Positions 1 through 7,488 are shown, counted from the stretch's first letter. The stretch is DNA of 14,357 nt from JANYCG01 sp031418395 (GCA_031418395.1 JANOXL010000013.1:1-14357), one strand, 5' to 3'. Numbers and translations are program-made. Notes: generated from the sequence alone by a model not told the origin.

Positions 1-104
1 CGGAAGTCGGCGTGCTGGACATGTTGCGCTTCCAGAAATTCACTGCTGGTTTTGGCTGGACGCCCGAATACGGGAACGCGGACAACAGCAAGGAGGAGTT
101 CGAA
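1..104 (+). pseudogene. Prolyl oligopeptidase fragment (C-terminal catalytic domain)
   Basis: Reading from base 3 the plus strand gives about 34 residues containing VGVLDMLRFQKFTAGFGW and then a PEYGNADN-like stretch. This closely matches the segment of S9A prolyl oligopeptidases that reads QVGVMDML-FHK-T-G-AW-T-YG in the catalytic alpha/beta hydrolase domain. The family cleaves short peptides after proline. Here only this segment is present. After the Glu codon ending near base 104 the frame stays open but becomes the antisense of the MFS gene, so similarity stops abruptly. The fragment has no start of its own and no catalytic Asp or His segment, and its upstream part lies outside the window. 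It may be the cut end of a broken gene or one half of an assembly chimera. Recognition is by eye from family motifs. Confidence 0.7.
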
Positions 105-412
105 CCCAGCCCCAGGCCCGCCGTGCCGATCAGCACCGGCCACATCACCCCAAAACGATCCGAAAGTTTGCCCATCACAATGCCGCCGATGCCAAAACCG
201 ATCATGGTCAAGGTGTACGGCAGTGAGGCGTCGCCGCGCGCCACAGCAAATTCGCGCTGGATCACCGGCAGCACCACAGTGACCGAATACATGCCCACGC
301 CGCCAATCGTCATCAGCGCGAGGGACACCATCAGGCGCATCCAGGCGTAAGCGGATTCGCCTTGCTCGACCTGACTTTGGGCAATCGGGTTCACGGTCTG
401 CTCAGTAGTCAT
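1..412 (-). CDS. MFS transporter, N-terminal part, broken near base 105
   Basis: The ATG lies at 412-410. The protein begins with a polar tail of about 25 residues. TM1 follows (VSLALMTIGGVGMYSVTVVL), then a loop with a conserved REF, and TM2 (PYTLTMIGFGIGGIVMGKL). The MFS loop motif appears as GKLSDRFGV, and TM3 starts as WPVLIGTAGLGLG. This is the normal start of a 12-helix inner-membrane permease of about 400 residues. After residue 103 or so the hydrophobic pattern collapses. The rest of the open frame down to base 1 is antisense of a prolyl oligopeptidase fragment, so MFS homology should be taken as 105-412 only. The gene sits 56 bases downstream of the GIY-YIG-like gene in the same direction. 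Its substrate cannot be inferred. Confidence 0.75.
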   Translation of the reverse strand, partial: MTTEQTVNPIAQSQVEQGESAYAWMRLMVSLALMTIGGVGMYSVTVVLPVIQREFAVARGDASLPYTLTMIGFGIGGIVMGKLSDRFGVMWPVLIGTAGLGLGSNSSLLLSAFPYSGVQPKPAVNFWKRNMSSTPTS

Positions 413-468
413 AAGTACACCGATTGTGGCGGGTCATTCGGGCTTTCATGCTGGATTGACAAATGGCA

Positions 469-849
469 TCAGGCTTGCCACACGCCGTAACCCGCCTTGC
501 GCAGTGTGATGCCCAGCTCAATCTCCATCACTTGCGCTTTTTTGTAGGGCATGGGGTTAAAACGCTCGTACAACGGCGGCATCAGGTGCAGACCGTAATC
601 CAGAACGTAGCGGTTGTGCTGAATGCCGGCCTTATGTTTATCGAAACGAACATCCGGGTCCAGCCCGGTCATGCCCACGTAGACGAAGGGTTTGCCCAAC
701 TGGTAATCGGGGTTGCATTTGCGAAAACGCGGCTCGTTCCAGACCTGATCTGCCAGCGCCACCACGTACACATGGTAGTGGTGGCTTTTTGGGTGGTTTT
801 TGGAGACGCTTTGCTGGACGCCGCGTGGCCCTTTGGCAGGTTCCGCCAA
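469..849 (-). CDS. GIY-YIG-like small protein
   Basis: The frame encodes 126 residues. A polar N-terminus leads to VYVVAL (27-32), then YVGMTGL (57-63), Arg68 followed by a KHK, and acidic residues E109 and E111 near the C-terminus. This order resembles the GIY-YIG fold: a first strand with a Y-containing motif, a second strand reading YVG, a helix with the catalytic Arg, and a late Glu. The spacing between the two strand motifs is about 27 residues, much longer than the usual 10 or so, and the first motif is VYV rather than GIY. It may therefore be a diverged nuclease or a non-catalytic relative. The TTG at 849-847 lies 9 bases beyond the GST stop. No strong ribosome binding site is visible, and an internal GTG at residue 27 would cut the first strand. 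Similar proteins are usually annotated as hypothetical. Confidence 0.65.
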   Translation of the reverse strand: MAEPAKGPRGVQQSVSKNHPKSHHYHVYVVALADQVWNEPRFRKCNPDYQLGKPFVYVGMTGLDPDVRFDKHKAGIQHNRYVLDYGLHLMPPLYERFNPMPYKKAQVMEIELGITLRKAGYGVWQA

Positions 850-858
850 GGGCGCAGG

Positions 859-1503
859 TCAGGTCTTGACAGTCGCCGCTTTGCGATCTGCGGCAACCCT
901 TTGCGCTGACGGCCGCTCGCCCAGCATCTTCATGTAGTCCTTGTAGTTCACGCCACCGGCGAGCAGCAGGTCTTCACCGTAGATGACCTTGGTCGCCATG
1001 CCCACCAGCGGTAAGTTGGCATAGGCCGCGCAGTCAGCCTGGGTAAAGGTGTTGCCCGCGACGTAAGGCGCGAATTTCGCCAGGCGCTTGAACGCGGCAA
1101 TGTTTTTTTCCAGCTGTTTGCGAATGCTGGCCTTGGTCTCGTCGCTCAAGGCGGCGCCACCAAAAAAGGCCTGCCCGTAGAGCTGGCGCGCGGTGATCTC
1201 CAGGTGCCAATCAATGAAGGTATTGAGCTCGCTCACCTTGGCGCGTGCGAAGGCGTCAGAAGGCAGCAAAGGCGGATTGGGGTAAGCCACCTCCAGGTAG
1301 TCCAGAATCGCCTGACTCTCACAAATGCCGCCTTGTTCCGTCTTGATATACGGAATTTTGGCCAGCGGCGAGGCGGACAACACCGCTTCGTCCGTGCTTT
1401 TGGTCATCACGGATTCTTCGGTGAAGGCCACGCCTTTTTCGAGCAAGGCCATTTTGGCTTTGTTGTAGTAGTTGGAAACGGCAAAGCCGCACAAAGTAAT
1501 CAT
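859..1503 (-). CDS. Glutathione S-transferase
   Basis: The protein is 214 residues, typical for a bacterial cytosolic GST. The N-terminal thioredoxin-like domain (1-75) has Ser10 in CGFAVSNYYNK as candidate catalytic residue. It also has the cis-proline segment KIPYI (Pro51) and the glutathione gamma-glutamyl binding ESQAI (Glu62-Ser63). The helical C-terminal domain follows, with the N-capping TQADCAAY segment at about 160. The reaction is conjugation of glutathione to, or reductive removal of groups from, electrophilic compounds. The frame is open upstream to 1566, but the ATG at 1503 is preferred because AGGAG lies about 8 bases ahead of it and the GST fold starts there (MITLCGF). The gene is followed 9 bases later by the GIY-YIG-like gene, so the two are probably cotranscribed. 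The substrate is unknown. Confidence 0.9.
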   Translation of the reverse strand: MITLCGFAVSNYYNKAKMALLEKGVAFTEESVMTKSTDEAVLSASPLAKIPYIKTEQGGICESQAILDYLEVAYPNPPLLPSDAFARAKVSELNTFIDWHLEITARQLYGQAFFGGAALSDETKASIRKQLEKNIAAFKRLAKFAPYVAGNTFTQADCAAYANLPLVGMATKVIYGEDLLLAGGVNYKDYMKMLGERPSAQRVAADRKAATVKT

Positions 1504-1613
1504 CGGGTGATCTCCTGAAGTTGAGGGAACGTGATGGCGAAAGTTTAGTGCGGCAATCGTCGTCACGGGTGCGGCGGGTGCAACACCGGCGACAAGGGGC
1601 GTTTCACTCCTGG

Positions 1614-2609
1614 CTAGCGCCCGTTTAACGGATACGCTGGGTCGGTGTAGCCCGGCGTGGACGGGTGGCCAGGCTTGACCAGGCTGTTGACCATGGCCTC
1701 GTCGTCCTTACTGACCACGTAGTCCAGCGCCGGCAAATAATCCTGCCATTGCGCCAAGGTGCGTGGCCCGGCAATCACTGCGCTGATACGCGGGTTCGCC
1801 AACACCCAGGCGGTAGCGAATTGGGCGAGTGAAATACCTTTATCCACCACATAAGCCTGCAGTTTTTGGGCAATCACAAGTGACTCCTCCCGAAACTCGG
1901 TGTCGGTAATGCGCCTGTCGCCACGCCCGGCGCGGGTGCTAGGGTCGGGCTTTTGGCCGGGTGCGTATTTGCCAGTAAGCACGCCACGGGCCACGGGCGA
2001 ATAGGGCGTCACACCGATGCCGTAAAACGCGCAGGCGGGCAACACCTCGACCTCGGGCATGCGGTTCAACAAGTTGTAATACGGCTGGCAGACCACCGGC
2101 GCTGGCAGGCCGATCTGGCGCGCCATATGCACCGCCTCGGCAATGCGCCAACCGCGAAAGTTACTCACACCCCAGTAGCGAATCTTGCCTGCTTGCAGCA
2201 TGGCCTGCAAGGCGCGCAGGGGTTCCTCCAGGTTCATGCCGTTGATGTCCAGGTGCATGTACAAAATATCGACGTAATCGGTTTGCAGGCGCTGCAGGCT
2301 GGCGTCAATCTCGCGCATCATCCAGGTGCGGGAGAAGTGGCTTTCGTTGACGCGCTCGCTCATCTTGTTGCCCAGCTTGGTGGCCAAAATCCAGTCATGC
2401 CGCTGGTTTTTAAGCAAAGCACCCAGCATGGTCTCCGACGCACCTTTGGTGTAAACGTCCGCCGTGTCGACGTAGTTCACGCCGTGGTGGCGGGCGTCGG
2501 CCACGATGCGTGCCGCCTCCTCCTGGCCGGTCTGGTCGCCAAACATCATGGTGCCCAGGCACAGCGTGGAGACTTGAAGGTTGCTTTTGCCCAGATTTCG
2601 GTAATGCAT
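1614..2609 (-). CDS. Aldo/keto reductase
   Basis: This is a 331-residue NAD(P)H-dependent TIM-barrel oxidoreductase of the AKR superfamily. The catalytic tetrad can be read as Asp48 (YVDTADVY), Tyr53, Lys78 (LATKLG) and His119 (YMHLD). The C-terminal cofactor region includes the VSNFRGW segment and the AVIAGPRT loop, as in YajO/Tas-type reductases. The N-terminus (MHYRNLGKSNLQVSTLCLGTM) is the standard AKR start, supporting the ATG at 2609. Only a weak ribosome binding site is visible. It diverges from the sodium symporter gene across an 80-base gap and lies 110 bases upstream of the GST gene. Physiological substrate unknown; probably an aldehyde or ketone. Confidence 0.92.
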   Translation of the reverse strand: MHYRNLGKSNLQVSTLCLGTMMFGDQTGQEEAARIVADARHHGVNYVDTADVYTKGASETMLGALLKNQRHDWILATKLGNKMSERVNESHFSRTWMMREIDASLQRLQTDYVDILYMHLDINGMNLEEPLRALQAMLQAGKIRYWGVSNFRGWRIAEAVHMARQIGLPAPVVCQPYYNLLNRMPEVEVLPACAFYGIGVTPYSPVARGVLTGKYAPGQKPDPSTRAGRGDRRITDTEFREESLVIAQKLQAYVVDKGISLAQFATAWVLANPRISAVIAGPRTLAQWQDYLPALDYVVSKDDEAMVNSLVKPGHPSTPGYTDPAYPLNGR

Positions 2610-2659
2610 GGTGAGAGTCTCGCAGGTTAAACACTGTCAATTCGCCCACTATTTAACCC

Positions 2660-2665
2660 TAGAAT
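2660..2665 (+). promoter_or_regulatory. Possible -10 element for the symporter
   Basis: TAGAAT lies 24 bases ahead of the symporter ATG in the divergent gap. It matches four of six positions of TATAAT. The -35 region 17-18 bases upstream is poor, so this is only a candidate. Confidence 0.2.
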
Positions 2666-2688
2666 GCCCGCCAAAGGAGTTTGGACTG

Positions 2689-4146
2689 ATGAATACTTTG
2701 ATCGTTTTTGTTGCCGTTTATCTGGCGATCACTATTTCGATTGGCCTGGTCGCCGCGCGGCGGGTCAAAACGGCCAAAGATTACCTCGTAGCGGGGCGTG
2801 GCCTGCCGCTGTACATGAACACGGCCACGGTATTTGCCACCTGGTTTGGCGCCGAAACCGTGCTCTCGGTTTCTGCAACCTTCGCCAAAGACGGCCTGGG
2901 CGGCATCGCGGGGGACCCGTTTGGCGCATCGGCCTGTTTGGTGCTGGCGGCGATTTTTTTCGCCCGCGTCTTCTACCGCATGGATTTGATGACCATCGGC
3001 GACTTTTACAAAAAGCGCTACGGCAAAGGCGTGGAAGTGTTGACGTCGCTCGCCATTGCCGCGTCGTACCTGGGCTGGACTTCGGCGCAGATGACTGCAT
3101 TAGGTCTGGTGATTCACGTCTTGTCCGGCGGGCTGCTGGATCTCAACACCGCCATCATTCTGGGTGCCGCAGTGGTGCTGGTGTATACAATTTTTGGCGG
3201 CATGTGGTCGGTTGCCTTCACCGATCTGTTTCAAACCGTGATCATCCTGATTGGCCTGACTTTGGTGGCGTTTTTAGTCGGTGGGCAAGCCGGTGGTTTT
3301 GACAAGGTGCTGACCCAGGCGGTTGCGGATGGCAAGTTCAATTTCTTCCCGGCAAGTTCAGACACCAAAGCCTGGTGGGCCATGGCAGGCGCGTTTTTCA
3401 CCTTTGCGTTTGGCTCGATCCCGCAGCAAGACGTGTTCCAGCGCATGACCAGCGCCAAGGACGAAAACACCGCCGTACGCGGCACCCTAATTGGTGCGGC
3501 TATCTACTTTGTGTTCGCTTTTGTGCCGATTTTTATTGCCTACTCGGCCATCGTCGCTAACCCTGAGGTGGCCAAGCTGTTTGGCGGCGAAGATGCCCGA
3601 GAAATCCAAAAAATCCTGCCTGACCTGGTGCTCAACAAAATGCCGCTGTGGGCGCAGGTGATGTTCTTTGGTGCCCTGCTCTCTGCTATTTTGTCCACCG
3701 CCAGCGGCGCGCTGTTGGCACCGACGGCCACTTTCACCACCAACGTGCTCAAGCCCTTTGTGCCGCACATGAGCGACCGTACCTTCCTTTTGGTGCTGCG
3801 CCTCACCCTCGTCACCTTCACGCTGGCGGCCTTGGTGTTTGCGCTGAACTCGCGCAGCACCATGTATGAGATGGTGCAAAACGCCTACAAAGTCACCTTG
3901 GTCATGGCCTTTGTGCCCTTGGTGGCAGGGGTTTATTGGAAGAAGGCGACGACCCAGGGCGCGTTGTTGTCCTCCCTGATGGGCGCATTTGTCTGGCTGG
4001 CTTGTGAAAAGCTGGCCCCAGAAGCCATGGTGCCCGCGCAGTTGACGGGCCTCTTGGCCGCGGTCACTTTTATGCTGCTGGGCTCATTGGCGCCGCAGGT
4101 GATGAAAAACGCCGGGCATCCGGTGAGTAAACACCCGATCGCCTGA
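2689..4146 (+). CDS. Sodium:solute symporter (SSS family)
   Basis: The protein is 485 residues and almost wholly hydrophobic, with about 12-13 membrane segments, as expected for a PutP/SglT-type Na+-coupled uptake carrier in the inner membrane. Family marks are the ARRVKTAKDYLVAGR loop after TM1, the unwound Na+-site region ATWFGAETVL, and the signature GGMWSVAFTDLFQTVIILIG at about residues 170-190. A conserved FGSIPQQDVFQRM and SAILSTASGALLAP in the second half also fit the family. The frame is open upstream to 2608, but the ATG at 2689 follows AAAGGAG with about 9 bases spacing and begins the first membrane helix. It is transcribed away from the aldo/keto reductase and converges on the SDR gene with a 25-base gap. 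The substrate (amino acid, carboxylate or other) cannot be read from the sequence. Confidence 0.93.
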   Translation: MNTLIVFVAVYLAITISIGLVAARRVKTAKDYLVAGRGLPLYMNTATVFATWFGAETVLSVSATFAKDGLGGIAGDPFGASACLVLAAIFFARVFYRMDLMTIGDFYKKRYGKGVEVLTSLAIAASYLGWTSAQMTALGLVIHVLSGGLLDLNTAIILGAAVVLVYTIFGGMWSVAFTDLFQTVIILIGLTLVAFLVGGQAGGFDKVLTQAVADGKFNFFPASSDTKAWWAMAGAFFTFAFGSIPQQDVFQRMTSAKDENTAVRGTLIGAAIYFVFAFVPIFIAYSAIVANPEVAKLFGGEDAREIQKILPDLVLNKMPLWAQVMFFGALLSAILSTASGALLAPTATFTTNVLKPFVPHMSDRTFLLVLRLTLVTFTLAALVFALNSRSTMYEMVQNAYKVTLVMAFVPLVAGVYWKKATTQGALLSSLMGAFVWLACEKLAPEAMVPAQLTGLLAAVTFMLLGSLAPQVMKNAGHPVSKHPIA

Positions 4147-4171
4147 TCCAGTCGCAGTTTGCGGCTTTACA

Positions 4172-4945
4172 TTAGCGTCGCGTCGCCTTCGTCAGATGCA
4201 TGCCGGCATCGACTTTGAGCAGTTCACCGGTCACCGTGCGCGCGCCGGTGAGCAGCCAGAAGATCGCATCGGCCACGTCTTCAGGTGTTGTGGTCGTCTC
4301 CAGCGGGGACAACTGCTGGCTGGTGGCCTTGATTTTTTCAAACGCCGCTTCGCCCAATCCATCCGTAAACCAGCGCGAACTGATCAAGCCAGGGCACACC
4401 GCGTTGACGCGGATTTCAGGCGCGAGCTGGCGTGCCAGGTGCAAAGTCAAGGTGTTCAGCGCGCCCTTCGACAAAATATAGGGCACAGACGACCCCGCCC
4501 CCGAGATGCCCGCCATCGACGACACATTCACCACCGATCCCCGCGCCGCCTTGAGTGCTTCAACGCAAGCGCGCACCATCTGGAACGTGCCCACCGTATT
4601 AACGGCGTAAATGCGCTGGAACTTCTCGGCGTCCAGCGCGGCCCAGTTGGAGAGTCCGCCGAAATCGGTCACACCCGCGTTGTTCACCAGCGCGTCGATG
4701 CGGCCCCACTTGGCCAGCGCTGCCTGCGCAAGTTTGACGCAATCCGCATCGACGGCCACGTCGGCCTGGACCAGTAAGGTGTCTGCACCTGCGGATTGGG
4801 CGGCTGCCTCGGTCGCGCGCGCCTCCGTTTCACTGCGCGAATAATTGATCAACACGTTCCAGCCCCGCTGCGCCAGCATCAGCGCGAGCGCCGCGCCCAC
4901 ACCTGTGCCAGAACCCGTGATAAGCGCGACTTTTCGATCTGCCAT
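4172..4945 (-). CDS. SDR family oxidoreductase
   Basis: This is a 257-residue classical short-chain dehydrogenase/reductase with a Rossmann fold. The cofactor motif TGSGTGVG spans 10-17 and NNAG spans 88-91. The catalytic set is Asn116, Ser142 or Ser143, Tyr156 and Lys160. The second strand ends NYSRS (34-38), where the Arg suggests NADP(H), as in FabG-like enzymes. The PGLISSRW segment follows the catalytic helix and the C-terminus is GELLKVDAGMH. The ATG at 4945 is supported by AAGGAG about 6 bases upstream. It converges with the symporter and seems to be a single-gene unit. The reaction is oxidation or reduction of an alcohol/ketone pair; substrate unknown. Confidence 0.93.
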   Translation of the reverse strand: MADRKVALITGSGTGVGAALALMLAQRGWNVLINYSRSETEARATEAAAQSAGADTLLVQADVAVDADCVKLAQAALAKWGRIDALVNNAGVTDFGGLSNWAALDAEKFQRIYAVNTVGTFQMVRACVEALKAARGSVVNVSSMAGISGAGSSVPYILSKGALNTLTLHLARQLAPEIRVNAVCPGLISSRWFTDGLGEAAFEKIKATSQQLSPLETTTTPEDVADAIFWLLTGARTVTGELLKVDAGMHLTKATRR

Positions 4946-5134
4946 GACATCTCCTTGAAATCAATCGGTGTTTGAACGCCGCCATGGGTCAGCAGCTTTC
5001 ACTTGATTTTGCCTCAAGCGACACGGCCCTTTATGCCGCTGCTTTACCATGCGAGTTGAAGGCCTACTCAACGCACTACCTCGGGTTACCCAGCGCCCAA
5101 CCCTGAGTCCATCGCTACACACCTGCCCCTACTC

Positions 5135-5857
5135 ATGCCAACGTCCCCACTTGTCCCTGGCCCGACGCCATATGCTTTGCCGGTTGATTTGGAGCGCACA
5201 CCTGCGCTGCGCCAAATCCTGGTGTCGCGGCTTCAGGCGTTTGACATCCAGGCTGCGCCCGCCTCTTCTACGGGCGAACTGCGCCACGCCGCCGTGTGTG
5301 TGGCCATCATCGACGAGGGCCATGGCGGGAATTTGCCGAGCCTGCGCGCCTACCCGCACTGGCGCACTCAGGCTGCGCTGTTGCTAACGCGTCGCACCGG
5401 CCACTTGCGCAACCACGCCGGCCAATGGGCGCTGCCCGGTGGGCGCATCGACGTGGGCGAAACGCCCGAACAAGCGGCGCTGCGCGAGATGCGCGAAGAG
5501 GTGAATTTGCCGCTGGAGGCCGACGCCGTTTTGGGTCGACTGGACGATTTCGTCACCCGCTCGGGTTACCTGATCACACCCGTGGTGGTGTGGGCTGGCG
5601 CGGCCAAAGCGGTGGTGGCCAACCCTGACGAAGTAGCCAGCATTCACCGCATCGCTCTGGCAGAGTTCTTGCGGGCCGACGCGCCGATGTTGGCCCAAGA
5701 AACCCACAGCGACCAACAAGTGTTGCGCATGCCCGTGGGCGACACCTGGATCGCCGCGCCCACTGCGGCCATCATTTACCAGTTCCGCGAGTTGTGCTTG
5801 TTGGGCCGAAGCACCCGCGTGGCGCATTTTGAGCAGCCCAAATTTGCGTGGAAGTGA
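5135..5857 (+). CDS. NUDIX hydrolase, CoA-pyrophosphatase (NudL/YeaB) type
   Basis: The protein is 240 residues. LLLTRRTGHLRNHAGQWALPGGR (residues 82-104) matches the extra motif of coenzyme A diphosphatases, which lies just before the NUDIX box. The box itself runs from Gly103 through Glu109 to REMREEVNL (117-125). The metal-binding Glu residues of REXXEE are present, but the Gly normally found two residues before the end is Asn124. The expected reaction is cleavage of CoA or acyl-CoA to a phosphopantetheine compound and 3',5'-ADP. The ATG at 5135 has no clear ribosome binding site. The alternative frame from 5049 looks less coding-like. The N-terminal 75 residues are longer than the core fold requires, so the start is less certain. 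The gene stands alone between the SDR and an AT-rich gap. Confidence 0.87.
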   Translation: MPTSPLVPGPTPYALPVDLERTPALRQILVSRLQAFDIQAAPASSTGELRHAAVCVAIIDEGHGGNLPSLRAYPHWRTQAALLLTRRTGHLRNHAGQWALPGGRIDVGETPEQAALREMREEVNLPLEADAVLGRLDDFVTRSGYLITPVVVWAGAAKAVVANPDEVASIHRIALAEFLRADAPMLAQETHSDQQVLRMPVGDTWIAAPTAAIIYQFRELCLLGRSTRVAHFEQPKFAWK

Positions 5858-6271
5858 GAGCGGCATCCTTCGATGCGGTTGGCGGGTACTTGCAGCAACT
5901 ATTCGAACAGAACAATGCCCCAACTGACCAGGGCCACCATCCACTACGGGACCGTGGCAAGGTTCTGAAAATGGCCGTAGCATGCCAGCGGTATGAAGCA
6001 AATGCTGGTAAAAAGAAGCACCGCAGTTTCCGTATAAAATAGAATTTAACCAATATATTGAATTAGTTTTATCAATTTTTTGCTATGTAAAAAATAGCTG
6101 ATTATGTTTTATTTTTGAGACCAAAGAGCTTTTTCTTACTAGGTTACGAATTTCATTTTATATTTTATTGTCGACACATTGCATTGCGAACCATCCGCTT
6201 CGACCAGAGTCCACCCCAGCCGCGTATTTCAATTACAAACGAGGCGCAGCCTCACCTCAGGAGACATCCAC
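5858..6271. other. Intergenic gap with AT-rich island
   Basis: This 414-base gap has no convincing gene. The first 180 bases carry an open plus-strand frame to 6042 without a binding site or recognisable motif. From about 6030 to 6180 the sequence turns strongly AT-rich, with runs of T and A and the perfect palindrome CAATATATTG at 6051-6060. It contrasts with the GC-rich flanks and probably holds the promoter of the downstream exported protein. Confidence 0.6.
6080..6108 (+). promoter_or_regulatory. Candidate promoter for the GlcG/HbpS-like gene
   Basis: TTGCTA at 6080-6085 and TATGTT at 6103-6108 are separated by 17 bases. Each matches four of six sigma-70 consensus positions. This would leave a leader of about 155 bases. 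AT-rich sequence yields such matches by chance, so confidence is low. Confidence 0.25.
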
Positions 6272-6796
6272 ATGACATCCATGCCCACCCGCATTTTCGC
6301 CAAAGCCGCATGCAGCAGCGCCCTGATATTCAGCAGCGCATTGCTTTGCACGAGCGCTTTCGCTCAAAGCGGCGCCGGTCTGATCAGTGAACGCAGCATT
6401 TCAGCGGATACCGCGCTGGAGCTGGCCTCTGCCAGTCTGGCCCGTTGTCGTGCAGACGGCTTCAAGGTGACAGTGACGGTGATCAACCGCCATGCCCGCA
6501 CGGCTGTTGTGCTCAGCGACGACGGCGTGAACCCGCACACCATTGAGAACTCATTCCGCAAGGCCTACACCGCCTTCACAACCCGCACCGGCACCGTCGA
6601 GATGGCCAAACGCGCGCAGCCTGGCCTGTCGGGCTTCATGCTGCTGGCCAATATTTCCCCACTGGATGGCGGCGTGCCGGTCTTCGCCTCCAACAAGGAG
6701 CTCGTGGGCGCCATCGGCATCTCGGGCGCACCGGGCGGCGACAAAGACACCACCTGCGCCATGGCAGGGCTGGAGAAAATCGCAAGTAAGTTGTGA
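6272..6796 (+). CDS. Exported GlcG/HbpS-like haem-binding family protein
   Basis: The protein is 174 residues. An N-terminal signal peptide (about 1-31) ends in TSAFAQ, with cleavage likely after AFA. The mature part shows the GlcG/HbpS (PF03928) pattern: an opening helix ALELASASLARCRADG, the strand VTVTVINRHARTAVVLSDDG, and a HTIENSFRKAYTA helix. The end is the hallmark LVGAIGISGAPGGDKDTTCA. Cys59 and Cys162 are the only cysteines of the mature chain. Members are periplasmic or extracytoplasmic and some bind haem; the role of most is unknown. The ATG at 6272 is chosen because CAGGAGA lies about 8 bases before it; the frame itself is open from 6179. Proteins of this family are often encoded near PQQ-dependent dehydrogenases, which is of interest given the fragment that follows. 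Confidence 0.88.
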   Translation: MTSMPTRIFAKAACSSALIFSSALLCTSAFAQSGAGLISERSISADTALELASASLARCRADGFKVTVTVINRHARTAVVLSDDGVNPHTIENSFRKAYTAFTTRTGTVEMAKRAQPGLSGFMLLANISPLDGGVPVFASNKELVGAIGISGAPGGDKDTTCAMAGLEKIASKL

Positions 6797-6804
6797 ACCG
6801 GGTA

Positions 6805-6960
6805 ATGGGCGTCTCAGTGGGCCTCTTTGCTCAGGAAATTGACGGCAAACCGACGGCGTTGTCTATCAATGCGGGGAAAAACGGGTTTGTGTTGCCGTAT
6901 TGACGATGCTGCGCGTCGCCTCCCTGCGGCACGGCACTGGCGTTGAGGCGCGGATAAGCT
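6805..6960 (+). pseudogene. Possible remnant of a PQQ-dependent dehydrogenase
   Basis: Directly after the GlcG/HbpS-like gene, the plus strand reads LFAQEIDGKPTALSINAGKNGFV and stops at 6901-6903. The pattern EIDGK, then a hydrophobic strand, then AGKNGFV is reminiscent of a beta-propeller blade in PQQ alcohol dehydrogenases, which reads roughly like IDGKxxxAxxQAGKTGFVYxLDR. Shifting frame after the Val codon restores an RIDDAARRL stretch that resembles the continuation (YxLDRxxGxLL) before another stop. Nothing else of a 500-plus residue dehydrogenase is visible. This is a by-eye similarity over about 35 residues and could be chance. Confidence 0.3.
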
Positions 6961-7035
6961 GCTGAATGCGATCGGGCGGCGCGAGAACAAGTCGGGCGAA
7001 TGCTCGGCTTGACTCGAACTGCTGTTCACTCGCCG

Positions 7036-7488
7036 CTACGCGCGGGTTGGCAGCTGGAAGTTAAGCAGCCGGGTGGAAACGTAGGTTTCGGCCAGAAAAC
7101 ACAGTAATGCCAGCAAAAAACTCAACACGCCCGAGAGAAACCCAACCACTGCCCAGCGGGCACTGTTGAAACTGGTCAACTCGCCGACAAACAGCAAAAT
7201 GATGGTCAGGCCAATCAGAAAGCCACAGGTCGTCAACAGCGCGATGCAACCGTTGGCCAGACGTCCTCGAAGCCGTAACTCGGCGAGTTCTTTGGCGGCA
7301 CTGGCCAAAAAAGCGTCATCGCCCGAGACCGCAGCGCGGTCTTCCACCAGCCTTGCCCGATCAATGATGCGCGCCAGGCGCCCAGCCACGGCGCCGATCA
7401 TGCCCGACACGGCGGTGAGCAGAAACACCGGTGCTACAGCCAGTTGAATACCGTGGGTGATGGTGTCGGTGTCAAGTGCAAGGGCCAT
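7036..7488 (-). CDS. DUF2721 family membrane protein
   Basis: The protein is 150 residues with three predicted membrane segments, at about 13-35, 78-103 and 112-135. The segment after the first helix (GRLARIIDRAR), the charged helix ELAELRLRGRLANGCIALLT and the final AETYVSTRLL are typical of the DUF2721 family of small bacterial inner-membrane proteins. No function is established for it. The gene begins 15 bases after the DUF3237 stop on the same strand, so the two are probably cotranscribed. The ATG at 7488 has only a weak upstream GTGAG. Confidence 0.85.
   Translation of the reverse strand: MALALDTDTITHGIQLAVAPVFLLTAVSGMIGAVAGRLARIIDRARLVEDRAAVSGDDAFLASAAKELAELRLRGRLANGCIALLTTCGFLIGLTIILLFVGELTSFNSARWAVVGFLSGVLSFLLALLCFLAETYVSTRLLNFQLPTRA

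Noticed and set aside
12..350. Continuous 112-codon plus-strand frame at the left edge
   Set aside because: Its first 30 or so codons are a prolyl oligopeptidase segment; the rest is antisense to the MFS gene, so it is not one protein.
1953..2630. 225-codon plus-strand frame
   Set aside because: Antisense of the aldo/keto reductase; His/Gln/Val-rich shadow composition.
5848..6042. 64-codon plus-strand frame in the gap after the NUDIX gene
   Set aside because: No ribosome binding site, no recognisable motif and overlap with the NUDIX stop.
6814..7029. 71-codon minus-strand frame after the GlcG/HbpS-like gene
   Set aside because: Arg/Ser-rich with no binding site or motif; the plus strand shows a better candidate remnant here.
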